From NCBI GenBank assembly GCA_963669155.1, contig OZ022580.1:25065005-25129004 (forward strand): DNA of 64,000 nucleotides, in the 5' to 3' direction. Below the pieces are notes generated by a model that was not told the DNA's origin, made no database searches, and saw nothing but the letters and a program-made list of their open reading frames with translations. Of the stretch, positions 1 to 12,400 are shown piece after piece; position 1 is the stretch's first letter; the number at the start of each line of letters is the position of its first letter. Origin of the DNA: Arbacia lixula. Taxonomy: Eukaryota > Echinodermata > Echinoidea > Arbacioida > Arbaciidae. The translations under genes were made by a program, and so were the position numbers.

Positions 1-438
1 ACTCATGTGTTAACATCCTCAAAGATGGAACTCTGAAGTATGTGATTTGGAACACCTTCATTTCATTTGATATGGTATTGATATTAGGTATTCTGCAAGG
101 GTTCAATCTTTTCCTATATGTTACGTCTTTAACTCTTAACGCTCCATTAGAGCAATTCAGAGGTGTACGAAAAAACACACATATTCCATCAGCCAGCAGG
201 TGTTCTAGTACAAAATGTGTTAATCAACATGTTTTCTATGTTTTCTATCTTAAAATGGTTGAAGACAAAGTATGGTAATTGTACATTTTAGAGATGCTGT
301 CTGTAGTTTGATGGTAGGGCTTTCCTGTTACAGCTATAGGTATTTTAATGACATTACACTCATCCATATCTAGGGAGTGAGTAAGCAAGATAAATGACTC
401 AGGAAAAGTCAGGATTGTCATTATGGAAGGGAGCAATA

Positions 439-681
439 CTAAACATTTCTGACAAACAGGACCAGACCTTTTCCGCCCTTCTTGCCCTTGGAAGCGCTCT
501 TCTCTCTGCTTTTGACCTTGGGTGGGGCGAGCCCATCCTTGTTGGGCGTGCCAGCCTTGTCTGGTGTCTTGGGTGCATCTTCTTTGGCAGGAGCCTCATC
601 TGCCTTGGTGTCCACCTCCTTCTCGTCAGCCTTCGCATTCTCCACCTCCTTCGGGGTAGTGTCGGCCCCTGGTTCCGCCAT
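439..681 (-). CDS. small Lys/Glu/Pro/Ala-rich hypothetical protein
   Basis: The frame encodes an 80-residue, highly charged, low-complexity protein that starts MAEPGADTTPKE and has a basic Lys/Gly patch (SKGKKGGKG) near its end. I do not recognise the family. The composition resembles small nuclear acidic/basic proteins such as HMGN or prothymosin types, but no diagnostic motif is visible. The start was chosen because the ATG sits in a good context (TAGCATGG) and the frame downstream has coding-like composition. A possible 3' splice site (TTTATTTACAG on the minus strand) lies about 50 bases upstream, so a noncoding leader exon is possible. The last residues (GLVLFVRNV) look unlike the rest, so the real exon may end near residue 72 at a weak GT, with further exons to the left. 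A variant poly(A) signal ATTAAA (minus) lies at 344-349. The frame is divergent from LEXM. It could be a processed pseudogene. Confidence 0.42.
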   Translation of the reverse strand: MAEPGADTTPKEVENAKADEKEVDTKADEAPAKEDAPKTPDKAGTPNKDGLAPPKVKSREKSASKGKKGGKGLVLFVRNV

Positions 682-1614
682 GCTACCGTAATTACTGCAC
701 TGGCTCCAAGTTCAGTTAGATCTGTAAATAAATCAATTGTTAAACAAGCCTCCTTTGGAGAATGGTAGGCCTGCCGCCTTGTCATTACTTCTGCCCATCA
801 GGTTTAAACAATTTATAATCCTTCTTATTTCTTATATTTATGTGTAGTTTGGTCAATGATTTGTTTTTCATTCAAGTATTGACAAATAGAAGACAGGGTC
901 TATCCCTACGACTCTGAACACCTATTGAAACATGTGTGCAAATGAAAATGCATTGAAACTCGATACTCAGCTGATCTTGCTGCTCCTTTATTTGCAAATA
1001 AACAAGCACTGCATAAAAAATGGGCTGCTTCACTCCCTAAGATAAGAATTTTATGTATTCAATGTTATTGTTTACATTTTACAGTCACTTTATGGAATCA
1101 AGATTGTGGCCCATACTCAACACAGAATGAGGCTAAGATCTTTTTGCCCACATGAAATATAACTCTAAAGATTAGATTGGTGTTGGCTCACAATATTTTT
1201 ATAGTGTAATCTATTTCAGCTAGACGTTGTTCAACAAATCAATCATCTTGATTTCTTCAAGAGTTTAAAAAAGTTGTCATTCATTAGATCAATAACCTCA
1301 AAAAAATATTGCTAGACTCACAAAGTCACAGCCACAGGCCAAGGACAAGGTGCATGCCATTAAAAAATATACCCATCATACTTAAGTTAATTTACTATTA
1401 ACTTTATGTGACGCCAGTCGTAGGAGAAGAGATGTCGAGGAGGTGACCATGAAAAATTGAATTTTTTAATTTTTTTACCCTGGAATTTTGTACTGTGGCT
1501 CATATGTTTATCAGATTCCCAGATGACACCCGAGTGCAGTGCTAGTTTAAAATGCAAAAATGGGCAAAATTGTGATCAGAAGATAATGTGACACTTCAAA
1601 AATACTGCAAGGAA

Positions 1615-1740
1615 TCTTAGGCGGCCCCCAGCGGGCCCAGTCATTACTGGCATTAGCCCACACGGACACGGGACACAGCATCACTTACTGCGATAAGCCC
1701 GCTCAGTGAGCGCGAGCGGGCTGATCACCAACCCAAAGTC
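1615..1740. repeat. GC-rich interspersed repeat fragment with hairpin
   Basis: A local GC island in AT-rich DNA. The arms AGCCCGCTC (1696-1704) and GAGCGGGCT (1714-1722) form a perfect 9-bp hairpin. The sequence around it, TTACTGCGATAAGCCCGCTC, recurs in reverse orientation at about 44109-44144 at the end of another inserted element, so this is a dispersed repeat family rather than a gene regulatory site. Confidence 0.5.
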
Positions 1741-2493
1741 TGTAGATTCCTCAGTCCCATACGCTTACAATTTTGTATGGTTTAAATTCTCATTCTAACC
1801 ACAAAAATCCAGTTTCATATACTTTACAATAATTACAAGAACAAAAAATGATAATATACACAATATATGAGATATAAAATGTACCATACGACCAATAACA
1901 CACTTGAATTTCTCACTAGTCTTTTAGAAAATGGGATATTCTCGAGCTTACCCAAGTTTTATACAGACAGAATCCGTACAGTCGGAACCGTTGTCAAGCG
2001 ACCGCAGAATAGTCTAAGATGAAGGCGTTAGTGTAAATGATTATTTAAATTATTTTTCTTCCTCATTTGTATTAGGAAATATGGATCCAAAAAATATTAT
2101 ATTATCCGGTATTTAATTCGTAAAAAGAATATTCACGAATATGACAGCCTGACAGCAAGCTTTTCATCAGAACCAGCTCACTCAGCTCAGACTGAGAAAA
2201 TGTAAACTCTAGTCTATGCCGACTGACACCTACAAAAGGAGTTCAAAGAAAAAGTTCATACTCATCATGTTTAAAATATGGATAAAACTGATATTTTAAA
2301 AAAATATATATATATATATTGAGATGCATTTAAGCAGAACAAAATGTTGATTAGTTTGCGTTTGTTTCGATAAAATTTCTTTCAAAGTGGAGATATCGGT
2401 TTAATCAGCTTCGTGCGTACTGGTCGAGCATTTGAGCGAGACTAGCGCAAATAGTGAATGGGCGGATCTGACTCGCCGAGTCCAGCGTTTGAT

Positions 2494-2516
2494 ATGCAAA
2501 TGTGTACTATAGCAAC
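2494..2516 (+). promoter_or_regulatory. octamer and X-box-like half site upstream of LEXM
   Basis: A perfect POU octamer ATGCAAAT (2494-2501) is followed at once by GTGTACTATAGCAAC (2502-2516). Its right half matches the RFX X-box half-site RGYAAC, while the left half is a poor match to GTNRCC. LEXM/CIMAP2 is a ciliary gene and such genes are often RFX targets, so the site is suggestive. It lies about 275 bp before the ATG. Motif presence is seen; function is inference. Confidence 0.25.
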
Positions 2517-2787
2517 GGCTCTTAGCGTGACCTCGAGTTTACAAACATGTGGATATCAACTCGACTCTGAATACACCTGCTGCAAGCTAGCGCCGTGAAA
2601 CATATAATTCGCAAAACATATATCGGGTATACACAGCGTAAAAATGGACCTAAGTATATGAACATTCCACCCTATTATGTGAATAACTTGTGTAGCATTT
2701 GAATCAACTGGTCTTCAAGTGGTTATCTTCGTTCGTCAAGCTTTTAGGTCTATTTTTTAGCGATCAACCGAGAGGAAATAGAACAAT

Positions 2788-5700
2788 ATGTCTGCTTCTG
2801 TGAAGGCTTTTCAGGGCGCGCCTTTCGGCACGCAGAAAGCAAGGTAAGAACATGGACTTTGATATGAATTGGTATGAATGATTATTGTAGTGCAAATTAA
2901 TCTTCACTTGATTGTGCAATTAAACTTATTATATAGACCTCTGAGTATTATTAATTAACTGTGTTATCAATATCATTTAACGTGTAGGTCCATATTGTAC
3001 TGTATCTCGAATCATTATTATTATTTTGATTTTAAGTTGATCTGCATTTATATTTTCAAGCTATATAGTTAAATCTTTTGCCAATGTAACATGTTTTTTC
3101 TTTTTAAGATACCACATAAAATAAATTGAAACACATATTTCACTAATATGCAAAATACAAGTTTTATTATGAACAGGGATACAGCTTAATGAAATTAAGT
3201 GACTATACTTATAGAGGTATTCATTTTCTGTTGTCTGTTTGTAGGTTCGATGTGTCGGGTGTCCATCCACAGAGTAAAATGCCAGGAACCTACACTCAGG
3301 TCTGGTATGACAAAAAGTCAATGCACAACTTGGTAAGTTACCCCTATAATATGATATACTCACATATATTTGAAGTATTCAATACTAATGCATGAACGAC
3401 TCCACTAAACATAACCAACAACAATTGTAATTTGAAGATTTTTGTAATATTTGGCTTGCTGGCCAGACTATTTTCAATTTAGAAATGTGCTTTTTTTTGC
3501 TTTACAAAAAAAAAAATCATTTACAGGATGAAGCACACTATATCCTTAGTACAGGGCATATAACTAAACATTTCTTGTCAACCATTTTGATATTTGTTAT
3601 TTTAAATAATATAAGAGATAAGGTAGTACCTTGTGATTGAAATAAAGAAATAATTGGAAATGTTTTTTCTCTTGTTTAAAAAAGGGGGCATTCAGGAAGA
3701 CAATGGCTAAAAAATACAAATAAAAGCTTGATACGCTTGTTATAATAAACACTTTCTTGAGTTGATCAATAAACCAAACAAGTCCATATACATGTATATA
3801 TTTTTGTATAATTTCAGTAGCTCCAGAAGGGATTGGGTAACATTCATTCCCTAAAGTATCAAGCTTCTCTCCACATTTCTTAGTTCTGTAAAACCAAAAG
3901 TCTCTCATTTACGTCTCTATAATAATCAATATTTTCCTTTGCATTTTCAAGGCACGGTCTCTCATCCCAGGTCGAAATTCCCATAGAAACCAGTAGAAAC
4001 CAGTAGAGACCGTCTACTGGCTTCTACTGGTCCAGTAGAGTCTACTGGTCTGAAGAGGAACTACGAAATCAAACCAGTAGAAACCAGTAGAAACCAGTAT
4101 ACAAATATTGACTGCTATGAGGGGCACAGTTAAAATCATAAGCCCAAGATGATGTCAAAACCATGACTATGCCCTCAGCTTCGCTTCGGGCATAGTCATG
4201 GTTTTGACATCACCGAGGGCCTATGATTTTAACTGTGCCCCGAATATTAAGCAGTCAATATTTGTTTTATAAACCGAATGTATAGATTCTTCTCATCGAT
4301 TGGTTAAAAGATTTCCTGAACTGACAAGGCCTACAAGATAGCATGTAATAGGCATGTAAATCAACACTCATTGCGCGTACAGGGATTGCGCACACACGAG
4401 CGATATCGCGCGGTGTTGAGGTTGTCTTATTATTTTCCGGGCACAGTCGATTGCCATGCCCCGGGCACAGTTAATTTTGACGTCATCTTGTTAAAAACGG
4501 GGGCACAGCTATTTCGATGACTCTACTTTTAATCAATCAGATGAGAGGAATCTATGTATGAGGTTTATAATGGTTTCTACTGGTCTTCACTACCATTGGA
4601 ATCCACTGGTCTCTAATGGTTTCTACTGGTTTGACTTTGTTTTTTTTACACTCCTTTTCAAACCATTAGATCTCACTGGTTTCTATTGGTTTCTACTGGT
4701 CTTCAATACCATTAGAATCCACTGGTCTCTAATGGTTTCTACTGGTTTGACTTTGTTTTTTCACACTCCTTCTCAAACCACTAGATCTCACTGGTTTCTA
4801 TTGGTTTCTACTGGTCTTCAATATCATTAGAATCCACTGGTCTCTAATGGTTTCTACTGGTTTGACTTTGTTTTTTTTTTACACTCCTTTTCAAACCATT
4901 AGATCTCACTGGTTTCTATTGGTTTCTACTGGTCTTCAATACCATTTGAATCCACTGGTCTCTAATGGTTTCTACTGGTTTGACTTTGTTTTTTCACACT
5001 AATAGAAACTAGTGAGATATAATGTTTTGAAAAGGATTGTGAAACCAGGAGAAACCATTAGAGACCAGTGAAACTTAATGGTTTGAAAAGGAGTGTGAAA
5101 AATACAGAGTCAAACCAATAGAAACCATTAGAGACCAGTGAATTCTACAGGTGGAGACCAGTATAAACCAATAGAAACCAGTAAGACCTAATGGTTTGAA
5201 AAGGAGTGTCAAAAATTCAAAGTCAAACCAGTAGAAACCAATAGAAACAAATGAGATCTAATGGTTTGAAAAGGAGTGTGAAAAATACAAAGTCAAACCA
5301 GTAGAAACCATTAGAGACCAGTGAATTCTCCTGGTATTGGAGATCAGTAGAAACCAATAGAAACTAGTGAGATATAATGTTTTGAAAAGGAGTATGAAAA
5401 ATACAAAGTCAAACCAGTATAAACCAATAGAAACCAGTGAGATCTAATGGTGTGAAAAGGAGTGTGAAAAATACTAAGTCAAACCAGTAGAAACCATTAG
5501 AGACCAGTGAATTCTACTGGTAATGGAGACCAGTAGAAACCAATAGAAACCAATAGAAATAGAGATGCTCATGAATATTCATGCATGTATTTACGTGTCC
5601 TAATTTTGTACTTTTAAATAGATAACCTCCACCTAACCAGATGAAAGGAATTTTACCAAGTAATGATTTCAAGTTTAAACATAAAATAGTGAATGTCACC

Positions 5701-8700
5701 TACTTAAGTGAAGACAATAATGATAACAACAACAAAAATGATCTTCTTTAATGTAAGTTAGAGTAACCAATATCTTATGAACCTTATAACCGTACTGCTA
5801 TATATATGAAAGTCTGTGAAGGAAAGAGTAGGAATTAGGATAGGTATAGGATAGTATAGGAATAGATATAGGATAGGATAGGATTAGGTTAAAACGATAA
5901 GAGATATGCCATAATTCGGATTATCATATACTAAATTTAAATTGATATTTCATCAATAATTTTAATTTTGATTTCTATTGGTCTCCTGATGGCTCCAGTA
6001 GGTATTCTACGAGTTTCTACTGGTATTCTGATGGATCCAGGAGAAATTGCTACTGGTTTCTACTGGCACTCTACTGGTATTTTTCTAATGGTTTCTACTG
6101 GAAATCATTTCACTTTCCATATTCAAACCAGCAGAAAAATTCCAGTAGAAACCAGTAGGAAGCTCTATTGGATCCAGTAGAGATTCCTACTGGTTTCTAC
6201 TGGTCTTCTACTGGTCTTCTATTGGATCCAGTAGAGATTCCTACTGGTTTCTACTGGTATTCTACTGGCATTTTTCTAATGGTTTCTACTGGAAATCATT
6301 TCACTTTCCATATTCAAACCAGTAGAAAAATTCCAGTAGAAACCAGTAGGAAGCTCTATTGGATCCAGTAGAGATTCCTACTGGTTTCTACTGGTCTTCT
6401 ATTGGATCCAGTAGAGATTCCTACTGGTTTCTACTGGTATTCTACTGGTCTTCTATTGGTCTTGTATTGGATCCAGTAGAGATTTCTACTGGTTTCTACT
6501 GGTATTCTTCTGGTATTTTTTCTAATGGTTTCTACTGGAAATCATTTCACTTTCCATATTCAAACCAGTAGAAAATTTCCAGTAGAAACCAGTAGAGATT
6601 CTAATGGTTTTTCTCTACTGGTTTCTACTGGTTTTTCGTCCTGGGATGTCATAAACACACCTTGCTCTTTAATCACATTTTTTTTTTACAAATACACAGT
6701 ACATTAATATTAAATAACATGTTTGTGTCTTTCATCTGAAAACAGAAAACAATATTTTTTGAATGGGGTATTTTGTCGACTCTCTTTACTTTTGGAACCA
6801 TTTTACAGAAGGCACAGGCATGGATGTACTACAGGTGTATAATTTACTTGATATGACATGTTGAACTGCATTCTAACTCTATCATTCCTCCTTCCCTGAT
6901 CTCCAGAAAAGGAAGCTTGGGCCAGGGGTGTATCAGGTGGAGCTGGGTAGCTTCAATGAGGGGGAAGTGATGAGGAAAGCCTCAGGGCCAGGCTGGGCCC
7001 GGGCCTACGAGACAGCTCGTATGGCAGCACTGCCTCATCTACTACACAAGGAACAGTGGGAGAAGAAGCGCATGATTGTGAGTATATATGTATATTTCTA
7101 GCTTGTAAACTACCTAACTGCCATGTTACAGTATGTGGTTAAAAAGTCACATAATTCAGGGCTCAACTCTACCATACTTCTTTCATTTTTTGTTAAATCT
7201 CATTTATTTATTTATTTATTTATCATTATTATTATTTTTTAATTTTTAAGTTGTTTTTTTTAATCTAATTATTTATTATTCATTTTTCTATTTATTTATT
7301 TTATTTATTTATTTATTTATTTAATTTTTTATTTATTTATTTATTTATTATTATTTTTTTTTATTATTATTATTTTTTTTTTTTTTGGGGGGGGGGGGTA
7401 CCCAATTTAGAGCTACAGACCCCTAAATTCTAGAAAATTAAACAGGGGCCCTATACACAGAACCCTAAAAAGGATATTTAGAAAAAGGTTAGTGTGAAGC
7501 CCGACATCATCTATTTATGATCTCATGTTGTTTGCTTTGTTTTGTACTTTGATATGGCATATCAAAAAGGGAGTAACACTTTTGTTATCAATTCTGACAA
7601 TCATAACAAGTCAAATATTAATACAATATGAAAACATATACAGTCAAACCTGTCATAGTGGCCACCTAGCTGTCTATAGCAGCCAGTCTGTCTATAGTGG
7701 CCACTAAAATAATTCTCCTGTGGAGAGATCATGTGTTAAAGAACATGCCTATAGCAGCCGCCTATCTATAAAGGCCACAATTTTTGTTTCCCTTGGCTGG
7801 CCACTATAGACAGGTTTCACTGTATCAAGAAAGACAAATGGACTGGAATTGACTATGTACAAAGTAAACAAAATCTTTCCACATGTTATATATTGATTGT
7901 GCAATATAAACATATTCTTTTTGTCACTGAGTGTATGCGCCAATCATTGTTTCAATGTGAAATGTTTTCTCCTATCGGGCAGTCATTTCGATGGCGTGGG
8001 TTCGAATCCCACCGCTGCCACCATGTTTCAATAGCGTCAGTAACTCCATCTTAGGAACGAGTTTATTAAACGTAACGCGCATGCCTGTACAATGCTGCTC
8101 AGATCATGAATATTCATACACTATTGATTTATTAATTCACTAACATAATGTTTTCAAGTAAAGTATTGTTTACAAATAAAATGTTCCTTTTCATTTTTAC
8201 ATCATAATTCTTTCCCTTTTCTTCTCATCTGGCAGACGAGAAACTTGGGTCCTGGTTCTTACAACATCAAGGACTTCTTGGAGGTGATGGCAGATAGACC
8301 CTGCAGCACTCGCGGCATTTGCCAGACAAAAGCAAGGAGATTCAAACACAATAAAACAGTGAGTGCAGTACCATTTCAAGCCAACCATTAAAACACATAT
8401 AATTCCTTGGTAAAAACATCAAACAAACTTTGAGGTATATGATCAAATTCATCGATTCATGGGCATCTAAAAGACCATAAAATTATTTAATTTAAATCTA
8501 AATAACTAATCCTAAAATTACACTTTGACACTGATCATTGGGATTTTGTTGAACACAATAATAATTATTTTTTTTACTTTATTTTGAAGCATGGAGGGCT
8601 ACATGAACTTGTATAATGTAATTTCATTCAAACGTTCAACAGCAAAAACAGTGTTACCATATAATTTCGCTTCACCTGCTTAGCATGGAATTTACATTGT

Positions 8701-9161
8701 CATGTTGCATATTACTTTTCAAACTGGAGCTTAAATAGCAATTACCATGGAAACAAGTACAACAGTGTATGCTCATTGGATGTTGGCATTGTATACTATA
8801 GTTACAATCTCTCTGAAGTTTGCTTAAGTTTGGGCAGACAATAGGGAAGTGACACACACACAGCTGAAACCTCTCAGAGTGTACACAATACTGGTCAAAG
8901 TTCACATGGTCTAATCGCCTTGTTTACTCACGTTAAATGAGCTCAATACAAGTCACTACACAGGGATTGAATATTGATGATAGGACACTATCTTTTGAAA
9001 AGATCTATACTCTTCAAATTGATTAGGTGTTTTGCAAACACAACACACTTGAATACAGTAATGAATGGCAATAGATGGAAATTAGATTGCTTTATCTTTC
9101 ATCAGAATTTATCTTGTTTGATTGGAATCTTTTAAGAAATTGAATCATTTTATTAACTTGG

Positions 9162-9229
<68 letters not shown>

Positions 9230-9371
9230 GTCTCATTCTCTTTCTCACTCCCCTCTCCCTCTTTCTTTCTCTCTCTTTGTCTTCTTCTATATGCCTCTTC
9301 ATATCTTTGTCTCTCTCTCTCTCTATCATTCTCTCTTTCTGTCTTTATATTTCTCTCTCTCACACACACAC

Positions 9372-9423
<52 letters not shown>

Positions 9424-12400
9424 TTGTACCCCCCCCCCCCCCCATCTCTCTGCTCTTTTCTTCCTCCCACCCGCAGACTGAGGTCCCAGGGCCTGGTACA
9501 TACGGAGAAGGGGGAATCCCCCACTCAGCCATGGAGCAGAAGGCCAAGATGTCCACCAGCACCGTTGGTCTTCTAGACGCTGGCTCTTCCACTCCAAGAC
9601 ATCTTCCCACAGTGGTAAGGAGATAGCCCCTTGTACCCCAAAACCCTTACACTGTCATATGTATCACACAAAAGTGACCCCCCCAAAAAAATGACTCAAA
9701 ATCTTTGCGTTATGAGTATTGTAAAGAAGTAAATATTTTACATTATCCTAATTATTAATTAATCAATCATTCTATTTTAAAGAAAAAATTCATTTATAAA
9801 AATTATAGTCATTTCTGAATACAATCACAATAATGATTGAATTCTTAAATACAGTTTGTAAAAATGGTAATGCTAAATCAGAGCTCTATATCTTAAATTA
9901 AATGCAAAAACATTACAATTAAATTTGAAGTACTTAGTGTAGTAATTACCAAATCTTATTCATATTCTTATTCCATTCATGACCAACAATTTACTAGATG
10001 GAAGGTGCATGAAGACACTTCTTTACAACTTTTACAAACTAGGCTACAAAATGAAGCTGCATGGAATTTGTGTATATTACATGTGAATAAATGTATGTTG
10101 CACATAGAGAGTTTATCCCATGTGTTTCATATGTATCATAAATATTATAATCACTCATGACCATGAATCTTCCCTTTTTTCCTCCCTCGCAGGGCTGTGA
10201 GCTCGGTCCAGGCACATACAGCAACAAGAGTTTCACAGAGGAGCTGACCGGTAAAGTGACCAGCGTCAGAGGGCCGTATGACCTCTCCACAGGAGAGAGG
10301 AATGCTCCGGTCAAGACTGGACATCTAGCGAGACCGGTAAGTCACTATCACCTGATCATTTCGTATTCTATTACTCAATGAGGTAATTTATGCAGCATTT
10401 GAAGTACTTTTTTATGCATATTACATAATGTTTACCTTTCTGCTCAAGTTCTAACAGTAAACCACTAAAATTCAGTACAATTAAAGAACAAAGCTTTAAT
10501 ACTAAAATGGATATGAAGTGATACAAACAGAAATCAATGTTCACAAGAATTTCTTTTAAAAATGTATACTAAATGAAAACAATTTTGTCTCATACTGAGA
10601 TACAATGATGACATGATGGAAAGGTTAATTTTGTGTGTGAAAGGTCATTATAATAAGATTCAGATGCAGTAAAGGAAGAATTAATCTTATAGTTCTATCA
10701 CCTATATGGGATGAACTGTAATGGCTAGTACACCCTGAACCCCAACAAAGCTAGGTTAATATCCCGGTTAATATTGAGAAGTGACTAGTCTTCTTTCTTT
10801 TGTCACCTTTCGCTCTGAATCAAATACCCTTTGTTTTTTCAGTCCAGCTTAGCAGTAGATTAGGATAATGATGATTATGATGATGTCAATCTCCTTTCCT
10901 CCCCTTCTTTCTGTACTTCAGGGTAATTAGCACCCTCTTGCTCCATGCCAGTGCAACCACAACTACAGTAGATTAAGATTGGGATTAGGATTAAGATTAA
11001 AAGTATTATGATAGACTTATTTTCTTTCCTCCTCACCTTTCTGATCTCCAGGGTCAGCGCCCCCATGGCCCAGGCCAGTATAGTGTCATTCTCATTGGGC
11101 TTAAAAAATCTCGAAGTTAGAAAAATCGCGAAGTTAGGGTGAAAGTTGCCTAGCAACCGTACCAAAAGCCGAATGGTCCTATTGTCCCGGTCCCCTAACT
11201 TTGCGATTTTTCTAACTTCGCGATTTTTTTCAAAGACCAATGAGAATGGCACTTATGATGCCAACTATAGTAGATTAAGATTAGAATTCGGATTAAGATT
11301 ATAATGATCCATAAATCTCCTTTCCTCCTCACCTCTCTGCACTCCAGGGCCAGCATCCTCTTGGTCCAGGCCAGTACAACCTCAACTCCTTCTCGGACAA
11401 GTGGCAGGACGAACATAACGTCTGGAAGGGCAAACTGGGCAAGATCGCACAGTATCCAGACCGGCCGTCTGAACGCATGAACTGCTCCACACTCAGCCAA
11501 TGGCCCAGAAAGTCGGTGAGTTCACACACAGCAGGTTATGAACGTTTTGTTAGATGATTTCTTCATTTGGAGTTATTTAATCTCAATTCATTTAGCCATC
11601 TATCATCTGGGGGTGTGTCACTAAGGTTTAACATTGATCTTAAATTTCATCCTATCAATTTCAACAAACTGAAATAAATTTTAGCGCCGTAAGATTGATC
11701 TTGATTTTAGTTGATGAAGCACCCCCGTGGCTTTGATCAGGGCATGTACATTTCACAGGATGATTTCTCTATACTAAATGTAAACATATTATACATTGGG
11801 ATAATGAGTAGTTCAATCCAATGTTAATTAATCTTCAAGGGGTGGTCATCATAACAATACTCATACCTACCAAAAAAAGGGGGGAAAAAAGAAGAAAATT
11901 TGTCTAAATTTTCCAGGGCCTAACAACTAATGCTTTAAACCCTATGGCTGGCATCCCGGGTGGAATTATGATCTTTACCATCTCACTCCTGCTTTCTCTC
12001 TCTACAGTCTGACCCTGGGCCAGGGAACTACACACCCAGAGAACTCTCCAAGCCCAAAGCCAAGAATCTGCCCCCGTTCATCTCCTCAGCAGAACGATTC
12101 GACAAACGGGCACGGAAATTCTTCACAGGACAGACGGTAAGTCATTCCATACCAAAATCCTCAGTGCTGTATATTTTTTCATAGTTTATTGGTTGTAGCA
12201 AATGTTTTACTAGGTGTTAAAAAGAACCCATTTAGCACTTTTGGAAAATAGTTTCAAAAAGTCACAACTCAATGAAAGCTGATATCAACACATCATGAAG
12301 TCAAATTATGTCAAATTTTTAGAAATCATGTTTTGTGACATATTCATCCATCAGTATTCTTGTAATAATCATTGGAATGTTTAGATTTATATTCTTTGGT

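Larger units (their letters stand above)
786..2787. other. intergenic and 5' flank of LEXM, no coding exon seen
   Basis: About 2 kb between the minus-strand small ORF and the LEXM start codon. It is AT-rich with short simple runs (an AT run near 2305-2320). It contains one GC-rich repeat fragment (about 1615-1740) and a more CpG-rich stretch from about 2400 to 2640 that probably contains the LEXM promoter. I see no reading frame with coding character here. Confidence 0.5.
3975..6645. repeat. decamer CCAGTAGAAA / TTTCTACTGG array in LEXM intron 2
   Basis: Three blocks are dominated by the decamer TTTCTACTGG or its complement. Block 1 is 3975-4100. Block 2 is 4558-5560: plus-strand TTTCTACTGG copies in ~116-bp higher-order units (repeated near 4621, 4737, 4851, 4969), then the same unit inverted from about 5000 onward. 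Block 3 is 5968-6645, with ~190-bp units that mix both orientations and carry GGATCC. Foldback elements (4102-4566) separate blocks 1 and 2, and about 400 bp of ordinary AT-rich DNA separates blocks 2 and 3. Short open frames here are artefacts of repeat periodicity. Confidence 0.9.

Noticed and set aside
4558-4830. 90-codon open frame rich in FYWF / LLVSTGL repeats
   Set aside because: It is the translation of the TTTCTACTGG array; unit length and composition explain the open frame, with no start context or conservation signal. The same holds for frames at 5968-6707.
9122-9626. Several overlapping Ser/Leu- or Arg/Glu-rich frames
   Set aside because: They are products of the CT microsatellite. 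Only 9477-9614 in one frame is coding (LEXM exon 5).
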